The notes beneath the pieces are model-generated. The model had not been told where the DNA came from, did no database searches, and was given only the letters and a program-made list of their open reading frames with translations. Below are positions 46,924 through 57,154 of a stretch of 64,000 nt of DNA, in pieces (within the stretch, counting starts at the first letter, position 1; each line of letters starts with the position of its first letter). The DNA is taken from NCBI GenBank assembly GCA_022410635.1, contig JAJVDF010000358.1, positions 1,051,489 through 1,115,488 on the forward strand. The letters are read 5' to 3'. Both the position numbers and the translations under genes were made by a program. This stretch comes from Tretioscincus oriximinensis. Taxonomy: Eukaryota > Chordata > Lepidosauria > Squamata > Gymnophthalmidae.

Positions 46924-47155
46924 GAGAGCCAGTCTGATGTAGTGGTTAGTGTCTGAATCCTATTGGGGAGTCTTCCAGTTTGGTTCTACACTCCTTCACA
47001 AAAGCCACTGGATGACCTTGGGTTACTCACAATTCTTCAGAGCTCTCTCAGCCCCACCTATTTCACAAACTGTTTGTTGTGAAGAGAAGAACAGAAGGTT
47101 ATGCAAGTCAGGTTGAAAAAAGCAGGGTATAAAAACCAACACTTCCTTCTTCTTT
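46924..47155 (+). mobile_element. Sauria SINE
   Basis: GAGAGCCAGTCTGATGTAGT then GGTTAGTGTCTGAATCCTA is the tRNA-like head. GATGACCTTGGGTTACTCAC and GCTCTCTCAGCCCCACCTA form the body, and GGGTATAAAAACCAACAC plus TTCTTCTT the Bov-B-like end. This family is known from squamates, so it is the best taxonomic marker in the window. Confidence 0.88.
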
Positions 47156-47369
47156 AATTTAGTCAAAGTGTTCTTTAGTGCATCTTTATAACATGTACCG
47201 ATCTTGTTCATATGACATTGATCCTTCCTTATGAAGTCTTTCTTCCTTCCCTCCCTCAAGCACAGATTTTACCAGAGAGCCTAAGTACAACACTGTGTGT
47301 CAGAAAGCGAAATCATGTGAGTGATTGATTGGACATATATCCAGTGATAGTGTAGAGCTGATGGAATGA

Positions 47370-47612
47370 CAAGAAGAAGAAGAAGAAGAAGAAGAAGAAA
47401 AAGAAAAAGGAAAAAAGGAAAAAAGGAAAAAAGGGAAAAAGGGAAAAAAAGGGAAAAAAAGGGAAAAAAGGAAAAAAAGGAAAAAAAGGAAAAAAAGGAA
47501 AAAAAGGAAAAAAAGGAAAAAAAGGAAAAAAAGGAAAAAGAAAAAAGAAAAAAGAAAAAAGAAAAAAGAAAAAAGAAAAAAGGAAAAAGGAAAAAGGAAA
47601 AAGGAAAAAGAA
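47370..47612 (-). repeat. (GAA)n to (GGAAAAA)n purine tract
   Basis: A 240-bp purine-only run of GAA, GGAAAAAA and GAAAAA units, the expanded tail of the reversed SINE that follows. Long Lys/Glu and Phe/Ser frames here are artefacts. Confidence 0.95.
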
Positions 47613-47871
47613 GTGTCATTTATGCCCACTCAAGGTTATTTTTGCCCAAAATCTTATATCTGTTCTATCTTCCCCAACAGATTAGTGCTGATACTCATGA
47701 ATCTACTTGAAATGTTGATTGCAAATTTACTTTATTTCAAATAGCTGAGTTGCCTAGAGCTGAGGTCAGTAGAGGGCGTTCTCCCCTCTCCACAGACATT
47801 GCAGGGCTTTGAGAATGGATCTCTCTCCCATGAGAGACTGACTCTTAGCACCTGAGCCATCCATGCCTCAG
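47613..47871 (-). mobile_element. tRNA-derived SINE, copy 7
   Basis: Reverse orientation: GCCCAAAATCTTATATCTGT, ATCTTCCCCAACAG, then TTCAAATAGCTGAGTTGCC and the head CTGAGCCATCCATGCCTC. Strongly diverged. Confidence 0.78.
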
Positions 47872-48955
47872 TAAGGTACTAAGACTAAGGGAGTGAAGAG
47901 AATAACAAAGGAAGCCACAGTACGGGATCCTTCGTATCAAGTCTTGCTAAGCTTTTACTTGGAAATCTCCTGATTCAGGCATTGAATTATACCCGGCGAA
48001 CATCCCCTTTCCCCATGTTTTGTCCACAGTCAAATGTTTTCCTACAGCTTTTCCAAAGGCAAAAAAATTGTGCAGCTGATTGAGCCTCAAATCCACATAA
48101 TCCTATCAGGCTCAGAGCAGAAAAACTGCTTGCATTATGCAGTACTGTCCCATAGTTTTTACGATGCGATATTATGACATCCACTAGGGGCAATAAAATT
48201 TGATGTAGGCTGAGTAAAAAACCCTTAGGTAAAATAACCCCCTTTATTTATTCTTTCTAAGATAATCTGGAGTGATTTCCACCTTTTAAAATATTTTGCC
48301 CCACGCAATTTGTACTGGAACACTGCCTTAGGCCACATTCTTGGATAAAAGGGGACCAGATAAGGCACGGCGTGGTGGCACAGAGTTGGACGCAGAGTGG
48401 CTCAGTGTTCCTACCAAGATCCATCACAATGTGCCTTCCCAACCAATGGCTGAACCCCAGTGCATGTGTCTGGGGTCACTCACTTCAAAAAGGACTGAAT
48501 TCTTCCTCCTTGTGTGAGGAGAATCAATGCCATTTCTCCGCTACTGAAATTTGTGACTTTCCATAGCTATCANGATGTCCTAACCTTAAAACCTCTGCTG
48601 CTTTCCAAGGTATATTAGTTCCCTTGGCATAATAATTGTACAATCATAACATCCTGCTTGGCTTGCATGAGAGGGTATAAATTAGCAATTATTTCCAAGT
48701 TTATGTTTTCTTGCAAGTGCTGGTACTGCTGGTGATTTTCCACCAGAGTGTAAACTATGCCAGAGGGATGTAAACTTCACCTGACCACAATCCGCTTTGG
48801 CCTGGGTCACACGATTTGCTTTTAAGCCTTCTTCAGTTCTAAAGAATAATATTTTTGGGGTGGGGTGGGTGGATGTGGTGGTGATGGTGGGTTAAACCAG
48901 ATTATATTCATTTTTCAAGACTCTTATCTCTTGGTATATATATGTATATATATAT
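47872..48955. other. No feature recognised
   Basis: Unique sequence. Frames at 48257-48442 and 48372-48566 on opposite strands have no recognisable motif. Confidence 0.4.
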
Positions 48956-49024
48956 AAGGTCAACAACATGTTGTGNTGTATATACACAGATATATTACAC
49001 AGATATATACATGTTGTTGACCTT
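48956..49024. repeat. Perfect 16-bp inverted repeat with AT-rich loop
   Basis: AAGGTCAACAACATGT (48956-48971) is perfectly complementary to ACATGTTGTTGACCTT (49009-49024), with a 37-base TA-rich spacer. It is preceded by a TATATA run. It may be a minimal transposon remnant or a cruciform-forming site. Confidence 0.85.
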
Positions 49025-49249
49025 TTGACAATATTAGAAACCAAGGTTTTCGGAAGAGTTGCACAGTTGCCTCCTCCTTTTCCCTCTCTTATATATCACG
49101 CCTTTGAAAGCAAAATTAGCCTTTAAAGAAAGAGAGTACAGTGATCTGTTGGGCTGCAGAAATCATAGGGAGACTTTTGTTTGAGATGAAAAGGGAGAAT
49201 AATCAGTTATTACTGCTCTCTAGTACGGTTGCCACATGCCCTATGAATT

Positions 49250-49415
49250 TAGGCGTGGGGGCGTGGGGGGTGGGGGAGGCGTTAGCGGGGGGGGGCGGCA
49301 GCGGTGGGGGCGGCAGCGCCAGCGGGGGCGGCAGCGGCAGGGGTGGCAGTGGCAGCGGCCCCCGCTAACGCCGCCCGCGCCCCCCACCCCGCCCCCCACC
49401 CCCGCTGGCCGGGTT
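49250..49415. repeat. GC-rich G-tract region with inverted symmetry
   Basis: Many G4+ tracts and GGCGGCAGC units are followed by the complementary C-rich block. GGCGTTAGCGGGG pairs with CCCCCGCTAACGCC (about 49278 and 49360). Glycine/serine-rich frames here are low-complexity translation, not genes. Confidence 0.85.
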
Positions 49416-49905
49416 GGCCATGGCCAATGAGGGAGGTCCTGGGAGGGGAGCTATCTACGCTCTAATCCTCTCAAGTCTGACTTTATCCTCTCATGAGACA
49501 GCATCAGCTGCCCAATAAGAGGTTTGGGGCTGCAGAGATGGCTTTGGATGGGGGTCCTCTGGGTTTGAGTTTGCCCAGAACACCCCCAAATATTGGCCAC
49601 CCCAGTGTTGTGGAGATGCCAGCAAGTTGCTGCTGCAACTTTTGACATAAGTTTGTATTTCCTGCTACTGCTATTGTGACAACAGGAGAAGATCGATGGC
49701 ATTTTTGTGGCCCTAGGGTAGTTGGTGCTTGGGGGTGGGTGCCTCAGAACCCCTATGCTCACCCCCCTCCAGTGTATTGTCTCTTCCTTTCCCTAAGAAT
49801 AAGCTGCTAGTGAGAAAACAAATAAGATACCTTATCAATGGGTACCTTGTAATTGCTGCCCACGAAAATTGTTTTTTACTGTAGTCAACTACAGAGGCAC
49901 AGTTG
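49416..49905. other. No feature recognised
   Basis: Unclassified sequence, GC-richer than average. Confidence 0.4.
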
Positions 49906-50239
49906 GGAGCCCTGTGTTTCAGCAGAGATGCCAAGTTTAAAACTCTGTGCCAGCTGTGAGAACCCTCTGTGGCCTCGGCTTTAGTCAACCCAGCTATCTG
50001 AAAGCAAGAAATTGCGATTAGATAAATGGGGATCACCAAAGCATGGTGGGAAAGCCTTCTGATGCTTTGAATCCCTTCAGGTGAGAAAACTGGGTAATAA
50101 AAACCCAGTTCTCCTCCCTCTTCTTCTCCTCTTCCTTCCCCTTGTTCTTCCCTTTCCCCTCTTCCTTCTTTCTTCTTCTTCCTCTCCTCCTCCTTCTTCC
50201 CCTTCTGACCCTCTTCCTCCTTTCCTTCTTCTTCTTCCC
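49906..50239 (+). mobile_element. tRNA-derived SINE, copy 8 (head degraded)
   Basis: AACCCAGCTATCTGAAAGC, AAATGGGGATCACCAAAGC and GGGTAATAAAAACCCAG, then a 125-bp TTC/CTC-rich tail. The head is barely recognisable. It is followed directly by copy 9 in the same orientation. Confidence 0.75.
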
Positions 50240-50564
50240 CACGGATGCCTCAGTAGCTTAGGAAACGGTCTCTCATCTGGGAGATCAGATTTTGAAGCCC
50301 TGAGTCAGACGTGGGGAGTGTGGGGAACACCTTCTCTTAGTCTATAGCTCTAGGCAACCCAGCTATTTGAAAGCAAGAATTGCATTAAATTGCAACTGAC
50401 TGCAAGTAGCTAAATGGGANCCACCACAGCCTGGTGGGGAAGATATAATGTCAGCCTTCAGGCAAAATACTCTTGTAAGCCGCTTTGAGTCCCTTTGAAA
50501 GGTGAGAAAAGTGGGGTACAAGAACCCAGCTCTTCTTCTTCTTCCCCTTCTTCTCCTTCTCCCC
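50240..50564 (+). mobile_element. tRNA-derived SINE, copy 9
   Basis: The head GGATGCCTCAGTAGCTTAGG, body GCTATTTGAAAGCAAG, CACCACAGCCTGGTGGGG, and the 3' end GGGGTACAAGAACCCAGC with a TTC tail. Confidence 0.85.
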
Positions 50565-50619
50565 CTGTTTGTTATGTAGTCCATCAATGTCGATAAAAAA
50601 GCTCTCAACAGATAATATG

Positions 50620-50770
50620 GGCCCTGGAGAAGTAGATGTGCATCTGAAGAAGTAGATGTGTCTATGAAAGCTCACGCTGCCGACCTTTCTCTGGTTCTAC
50701 AAACAACAGAAGTCCCCAACTCGCTTGCTGGACCTTCTGAACTAAGACTAACATAGTTGTTTTTCTGAAA
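50620..50770 (+). repeat. Hammerhead-type repeat family, copy 5 (core retained)
   Basis: CTGAAGA at 50644-50650 and GAAA at 50666-50669 are both intact. TAGA/TCTA can pair as stem II. GC TCAC GC (50670-50677) can form a two-pair stem III, followed by U and G. The G at the cleavage position (50679) is not permissive. Family sequence continues with CTTCTGAACTAAGACTAACA. Confidence 0.7.
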
Positions 50771-51404
50771 TTGTGAGTCCTTTTTCTGACAGACCTGCCT
50801 GCATGCTTTTGAGGTGCACAAGAAATAGGAGTTGGATGAGTTTTGTAGTGATTTCTCCCACCTCAGATAGCCACTGTTCTCATATGGTTCCTATGGCTAA
50901 CTCATCAATGAATATTATTTCTGTTACAAGTGTGTTGTTCTTAAAACTGAGGGGGTGAAAAGAAGAAGAAAGTTAACGGAGCCGGAAATACCACTTGAAA
51001 GCTCTGTAATAGCCACTGGTGAAATTGGCAGGTACACCTTTTGTTAAGGAAATTACAAATAAATGGTTGGTGGTGACTAAGAAATAGATTTGAGACACTT
51101 TGTGAAGGTATAAGTCTCTTTAGCAAAGGACGTTAACTTTTTCTTCTCACTCCTGTCAGCTAAGGTGATGTAATCCAAGCCTGTGCTTTACTAGCTTTTA
51201 AGAGAACTAAATACGGAGTGGCTGGGGGGGAGGGGGACGGGGGGACGGAGGGCTTTTGAAAATTTATGCTCCGTTGATGTAACCAGTACAGTAGTCAATG
51301 GAGGCCAAGCTGGATTTGGGTTGCAGTTGCAGGATTTGGAAGGGCGCCAAACTGGTTCTTCCCACCTACTTTTATATTCGCACGCAGGGGCACAAAATTT
51401 GAAA
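50771..51404. other. No feature recognised
   Basis: Unique sequence, with a G-rich run near 51223-51246. Confidence 0.4.
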
Positions 51405-51466
51405 TAGGAACACAAGAGGAGCCCTGCTGAATCGGGCCATAGCCCATCTAGCATTTTATCTCACAG
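51405..51466 (-). mobile_element. CR1 3' end, outer left part
   Basis: GAACACAAGAGGAGCCCTGC then GAATCGGGCCATAGCCC to TTTATCTCACAG. It is continued at 52131 after an insertion. Confidence 0.75.
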
Positions 51467-52130
51467 GCTGCGTTCTGACTGGCATGTAAAAATCGAACTG
51501 GAAAACAGCAAACTGGAATTTAATTTCACTCTGCTTTTTTCCCTTTCTTCCCTGCTCCATTTTGGCTCTGCTNCAATGGGCTGACCCAGAGCAGGGAAAC
51601 TATAAAACCTACAAGAAATCCCTGCCTTTGTGTGTAAGTTTCCACTTGTGTAAAAAAGCAGGGATTACCCTGGGTCAGCTTCTAGCTCCTCCAGAGCCAT
51701 AAGCAGACCCAAGGAGCGTGTGTCCAAAGTAGCAGATTGCTGTGGGTTTCCCCCCATTTCTTTTTTTCTGCTGTCTTTGGTGTTTCAAATGTCCTTANGC
51801 TGCTCCAGCGGTCAGATGCCATGTTCCTATGCAAGTGGCACACGGTATAAGCATTTCCCATTTGGAGTAAATGGGAAACACGCCCATTGCAAAGTGGCGT
51901 AGCATTCGCAACCATTTTTTCTCCTAGAGCAGGGGTGGGCAATTAATTTTTCCCAAGGGGCCGCATGAGAAATTGGGGTGGTTTTAGAGGGCCGGATTAA
52001 TATAGTTAACTCAGTTCTACCCAATACTGTATATAACTCTGAGCTAAGAGGGGCGGGCCGGTCAGAGACAGTAGGAGGGCCACATGTGGCCCTCGGGCCG
52101 CCCCTTGCCCAGGTCTGTCCTAGAGAGACC
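51467..52130. other. Insertion in CR1, itself hit by a hAT element
   Basis: The CR1 3' UTR stops at ATCTCACAG and resumes at CCACACAGTGGCCC, so about 660 bp are inserted. Outside the hAT element the inserted sequence is unclassified. Confidence 0.6.
51930..52117. mobile_element. Non-autonomous hAT element with perfect 8-bp target duplication
   Basis: The ends CAGGGGTGGGCAA and TTGCCCAGGTCTG are near-complementary. TCCTAGAG occurs directly outside on both sides (51922-51929 and 52118-52125). It has GGCCGCATG and GGCCACATGTGGCCC internal motifs and no transposase. Confidence 0.9.
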
Positions 52131-52240
52131 ACAGCCACACAGTGGCCCACCAATTACACTAGGGCGGTCTGAAGCAGAGGAAGACAAGATACTCACCTAT
52201 TCCTGACTTTGTACAAATTATATTTCAAAATTGATTTGAA
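52131..52240 (-). mobile_element. CR1 3' end, outer right part
   Basis: CCACACAGTGGCCCACCAAT then GGGCGGTCTGAAGCAGAGG continues the CR1 3' UTR interrupted at 51466. Confidence 0.72.
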
Positions 52241-53955
52241 CAAGGNGGGGTCCCTGCTGCCAATATTATTACTATTGTTGGCAGTAACCGTGATAGATGT
52301 ATTGATCCAGTTCATTTCAACTTTGCTTCATCATAGTTCCCCAATTCACCAAGTTCCCAAACAAACCAAACCTTGTTAACATAAACTAGAATGCTGAATC
52401 AATGAACTGGTTCACCCAAGTTTACCAAGCCTTCTTCCATTACCCCAAGCCGTCACCCTCAGTCATTCTAACCCATATCTACCCACCAATACTTTCCACA
52501 AGCTTGTTCAGAAGCATTTGCTCTCTGGGCCTTCAGCTCCAATTTCTCATTCTGAAAAGGGATCAAGCACTGGTAATGTGTTCCACACGTCTAACTCCAT
52601 TTGAGGTCTTCACGGATGAGAAAGTGGCACAACACACGTGTACAGCATATGTTCAGAACTATAGTTCTAGAAATGTAGTTCTTTGTTGAGCCAGTAATTT
52701 GTTTGTTGAGGGTCACGAGCCTGTTTTGGCGATNCAGTGGCATAGTGTATGGGGAGACACAATCTTGGGCAGTACAAAATTTCAAAAACAAAACTGATAA
52801 TAAATTAAAAAACAGTGCACCCTTCCCCTCACAAAGATAATCTCCCAGAGTTTGAACATCCCACACTAAGTGCGTCCAGGTTCAGCAACACAGAAGAGCC
52901 CAGGTGATGGTGGGAGTGATGGAGGAGAGGGAGGTGGCAGCAGTAACAGAGAAGGAGGAAACAGCAGTGCAGGGAGGGACCTCATGGCTAACCAGCCACC
53001 TTCTCTGGCAACAAGACAACAAGATGGTATGTGATAGTGGTTGTCATGAGGGGTGGGTTTGACCCAAGCACTGATCATGCCACTGCAATGCCCAGCTAGG
53101 ACACTGCAATAATGGCAAATTTTGGATAGATGTGAACTCAATCTGACAGAATTGGCTTCACAGATACTTAGTACTAATTAAAGTTTCCCAAGATATAATG
53201 AATCCCCTCTGATTTTTTTCTTCCAAATGAAACAATACAATACATCCACTGACAAACTGAATATTTGGAGGAGTTATGGAATATTTAAAAAGCCTGCAGA
53301 GCAGATTACATTCTGGTGGATCACTGAAATCTTGTAGTATTTTATTTTATTNGTACAGTTGTCATTCATTATTTGTGGTTTTTAGTAACTCCACATTTTT
53401 ATATTCTTGACGGTAGAATTACATAGGGTTTTGTTATCCATGAGTCACATAACTTGCATATTCATAAATTAGTGTGGGAGACTAGCATTCCTCCTTTTTT
53501 AAGATGGGAAGTGGAATTGAAACAGTTGGTTTCTTACTCCCTCATTACTTGGAATTGTTGTATTCTTGGAGCCAAAACTTTATTAAAGAGATGTGTTTAG
53601 TTTCTTCAGTTTGGATTCAAGCTTTTTTCTTCAAACAGGCATGGTATTTAGTTCGTTCTGAAGATCTTTGAATTCAGATCAAAACAAGGTGCAATCAATA
53701 GGTTTGTTTGAATATCCATTGTCCAGTTTGAATTTGAACTCTGTTTTTGAACAGGCAGAGTTTGGAAGTGAACCTTTAATACATGTCTTATTAAATTCAT
53801 TCTGATTCAGACCTGTACCAATGCAGTATGTCTCTATTTGGAGATCCGAATAAGTGTAGATTCAGAGCCTAAAACTCCTTGAAATATTCTTTGAAACCTG
53901 TCTAACATCCACACGCTGTTTTTCTTTCCTTATGCTAGAATGATTTGACTGCCAC
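52241..53955. other. No feature recognised
   Basis: Unique sequence. A Pro/Leu-rich minus frame (52866-53141) comes from a GGAG-rich stretch. Confidence 0.4.
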
Positions 53956-53956
53956 A

Positions 53957-54040
53957 CATAAGACCATAAGAGGAGCCCTGCTGAATCAGGCTGGAGCCCA
54001 TCTAGTCCAGCACTCTATCTCACACAGTGGCCTACACAGT
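53957..54040 (-). mobile_element. CR1 LINE 3' end fragment
   Basis: ACATAAGACCATAAGAGGAG then CCCATCTAGTCCAGCACTC is a short reversed CR1 3' terminus. Confidence 0.78.
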
Positions 54041-54119
54041 TCAGCCACTCACACCATCCTATCACAAAGAAATAAAAAATGAAAGATAGATTATAAAATT
54101 TGAATTAATTCACATTGTG

Positions 54120-54420
54120 AAATAGACATTATAGAATGTCCATGCAAGATTTATTCTTAGAACACAAGAAAGAAAGATATTTTGGCAGTATTAAGTTTCA
54201 AAGAACAGATGTAGCTAACTTTGAAGATTTGAAACAATTTTCACATTTGGTTAAAGTTTGGGATTACAGGGGGGAAATCCTCTTGAAAATATCTAAACAA
54301 GAAATAAAGTGGATTCTTGATTTAAATGCTTTAGCCACATCTGGAATTAATGAAGTAAATATTTCTTTGTAACAGTAAATAACTGCATTTTTTCCAGGGG
54401 TATCTTTTAAAGAATTTTCC
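54120..54420 (+). pseudogene. Possible Penelope-like element GIY-YIG endonuclease C-terminus
   Basis: A 78-codon plus frame ends FEDLKQFSHLVKVWDYRGEI, LLKISKQEIKWILDLNALA, TSGINEVNIS. The pattern RG....L...KQE.KWI..LN.L...GINE is how the GIY-YIG endonuclease of Penelope-like retroelements usually ends. The catalytic GIY, YIG and Arg parts would lie upstream and are not present. Similarity is judged by eye from the general pattern, so this is tentative. The alternative is a chance frame in AT-rich DNA. Confidence 0.5.
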
Positions 54421-55107
54421 TACAATTGGTTGTTATTTTGTATAGCTGTTTTTATCAATCTAGTGTGTTATATTTGCAGCTCAGAAATTGGTTACAGTTT
54501 TCCGGAAATTGTAGACTATGCTTAATTATGATTCTTAAGTGTCAGATAATTAATTAATTAATTNAGTATTACTATTAATATCCTTAAAGCTTTGGTGAAA
54601 CTTTGCCAAAATGTATCAGGATGATTGAAGACCATTCTATTTTTAACACTTTTTTCTTTCTCAGCACTTAGGAGGCTAAAATGCAATTTACCTGGAATCG
54701 TTCTGCAGGGCAAGCTTTGATCTTGTGTGGAAAGTAAATACTTCCTCTCGTGTCAAGGCTTGTATCCTGTGCTCCATTTAGATCACAAGCAAGTTGCAAA
54801 GTACCATTCAGCCTGATTAGTGATCTCCATAAGCTGGCCATGGGAGTTATAGATATTAGGCTGTATCCTGATGTCCTTTCCTTTGTATTTAACTATTCTG
54901 AGATAAAGCCTGGAATTGCACCTGGGCATCTCAAGCAGCAGAAGACGGTGGAATCTTCACATACTGTTGATCATCTCCAAAAAGGCTTTTAGATGAAGCC
55001 AAGTAGCTATTGGCCCAATTCATAGACACATGATTGATGTATATTTTTAGGATATGCATCAGAACGTTATTTTTTTCTTCAGCTCATTTAATGTATACAC
55101 AAAGTTT
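54421..55107. other. No feature recognised
   Basis: AT-rich sequence. It may include the 3' UTR of the element that supplied the 54120-54420 frame. Confidence 0.4.
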
Positions 55108-55306
55108 CATAAGCCCTGCTGAATCAGGTCAGGGCCATCTAGTCAAGCCCTCTGGCTCACCAATTCCACTTGGAAAATCTAAAACAGAGGAAGGCAAAAC
55201 CTTCACCTGCTCTCAACGCCCGGCAAATGGCATTTCAGGAATCTTGCCCTTTGCTCCACCTTGGAGGCAGTATCAAGACACCCATCCTGGTAGCTGTTTA
55301 TGCCCT
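55108..55306 (-). mobile_element. Older CR1 3' UTR, left of nested insertion
   Basis: AAGCCCTGCTGAATCAGGTC, CTCCACCTTGGAGGCAGTAT and GTAGCTGTTTATGCCCTTA belong to the older CR1 subfamily (compare 29798-30010). It stops where the younger CR1 begins. Confidence 0.78.
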
Positions 55307-55640
55307 TAAGGATATAAGAAGAGCCATACTAGTTCAGGCCAGAGCCCATTAAGTCCAGCATTCTGTGTCACACAGAGGCCCACCAGATGCACCTGGGCAG
55401 TCTGAACAGAGGAAAGCAAAATATGCTCCTGTATATGACTCCCTGCAAATGGTATTTCAGGAGTCCTGCCTGTTTCTTCATCCCGGAGGCAGCATCCAGG
55501 CATCCATCCTAGTACCCATTTATACCTTTGGTGTCCATAAACCTGTCTAGTCCTGTCTTGAAGCTATCCAAGCTGTTAGCTACCACTACCTCTTCTGTTC
55601 TCACTTTTCTACCCATCAATTTTAAAGAGTGCCCTCAGTC

Positions 55641-56114
55641 CTAGTGTTGTGTGATAGAGAAAACATTTTTTTCTCTATTCATCCTATCCATCCCATGCAT
55701 GATTTTGTACACTTCAATCAGATCACCTCTCAAACGTCGTCTTTTGAGGCTGAAGATGCCCAGATGTTGAAGTCTGACTTCATAAGGGAGGTGCTCCAGA
55801 CCCTTGATCATTCTTGTTGCTCTTTTCTGCACCTTCTCTAGTTCCACAATATCCCTCTTGAGATGTGATGACCAGAATTGAACACAGTATTCCAAATGTG
55901 GCCTCACCACAGATTTATAAAGAGGCAAAACAACATTTGCTGACTTGTTTTCGATTCCTTTCCTAATTATCCCCAACATGGAATTTGCCTTTTTTGATGC
56001 TGCTGCACACTGGGTTGACATCTTCATTGAATTGTCCACTAACACCACAAGATCCTTTTCTTGTTCAGTCACAGAAAGCTTGGTGGTAGTAGTAGTTGGG
56101 GTTCTTTGCCCCAA
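55641..56114 (-). pseudogene. CR1 ORF2: C-terminal region
   Basis: LSVTEQEKDLVVLVDNSMKM, SANVVLPLYKSVVRPHLEYC, ELEKVQKRATRMIKGLEHLP and RRLRGDLIEVYKIMHGMD. Open for 157 codons. The end of the protein is lost at about 55600 by a small deletion. Confidence 0.9.
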
Positions 56115-57113
56115 TGTGCATGACTTTACACTTGCTTAAATTGAATTTGCCACTTTGATCCCACTCACCCAATTTCAATAGATCACTCTGTAGTACCTTA
56201 CAATCATTTTCAGTTTCCACTACCCTGGACAGTTTAGTGTCGNCAGCGAACTTGGCTACTTCACTATTTATCTCAGCATCCAGATTGTTTATGAATATAT
56301 TGAAAAGCAAATGTCCAAGTACAGACTCCTGGGGTACCTCACTTCTTACCTCTTTCCACTCAGAGAATTGTCCATTTATTACAACCCTCTGTTTTCTATC
56401 TTTTAGCCAGTTTCNAATCCANGACAAAGTCTGTCCTCTTATACCATGAGTGCGGAGCTTTTTTAAGAGCCTTTGATGGGGAACTTTATCAAAAACCTTC
56501 TGAAAATCTAGATAGACAATATCTGCTGGATCCCCTTTATCTACATGTTTGTTAACACTCTCAAAGAATTCTAGCAAGTTAGTAAGGCATGATTTACCTT
56601 TGCAGAGTTTAATTCAGCAATGTGTGCTTCTCCATGTGTTTAGTAATTTTGTCCTTAATTATGGTTTCCAACACTTTACCTGGAACTGATGTTCAAGTGT
56701 TACGTTAGCTACCCTCCAATCTACTGGTACCTGATCTTAAGGAAAGATTAAATATTTTGGTTACAAGTTCAGCAATTTCACATTTGGGTTCTTTAAGAAT
56801 TCTTGGGTGAATGCCATCTGGCCCGGGGGATTTATTAATGTTCAGCTTATTAAGGCTAGCAAGGACCTCCGCCCTTGTTATCTCCTCTGTCTTCTTCAGT
56901 GAAAACTGATGCAAAAAATTCATTTAACCTCTCTGCAATCTCCATGTCCTCCTTGATTATGCCTTTATGCCCATTGTTATCTAGTGGTCCAACTGGTTTC
57001 CTNGTAGGATTCATATTTCTGATGTATTTGAAAAAGTCCTTATTATTTCTTTTAATATTCTTTGCAATCTGCTCCTCAAAGTTTTTCTTTGCACTTTGCA
57101 TTTGGTTTGCCAC
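56065..57113 (-). pseudogene. CR1 ORF2: linker and reverse transcriptase
   Basis: AKNIKRNNKDFFKYIRNM, SLNKLNINKSPGPDGIHPRI (RT motif with SPGPDGI), VNKHVDKGDPADIVYLDFQK with the YLDFxKAFD block, and EVAKFAXDTKLSRVVETEND where the FADD box has an ambiguous base. Three overlapping frames are used, so it is non-functional. Confidence 0.88.
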
Positions 57114-57154
57114 AGTTTGTGCTCCCTTCTATTTTCCTCACTAGAATAAACCTT

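Noticed and set aside
47281..47710. 110-codon Lys/Glu and Phe/Ser frames
   Set aside because: Purine tract translated in several frames on both strands.
49141..49430. Gly/Ser-rich frames resembling linker or keratin-like protein
   Set aside because: Low-complexity GC-rich repeat; no start context or conserved ends, and several frames look alike.
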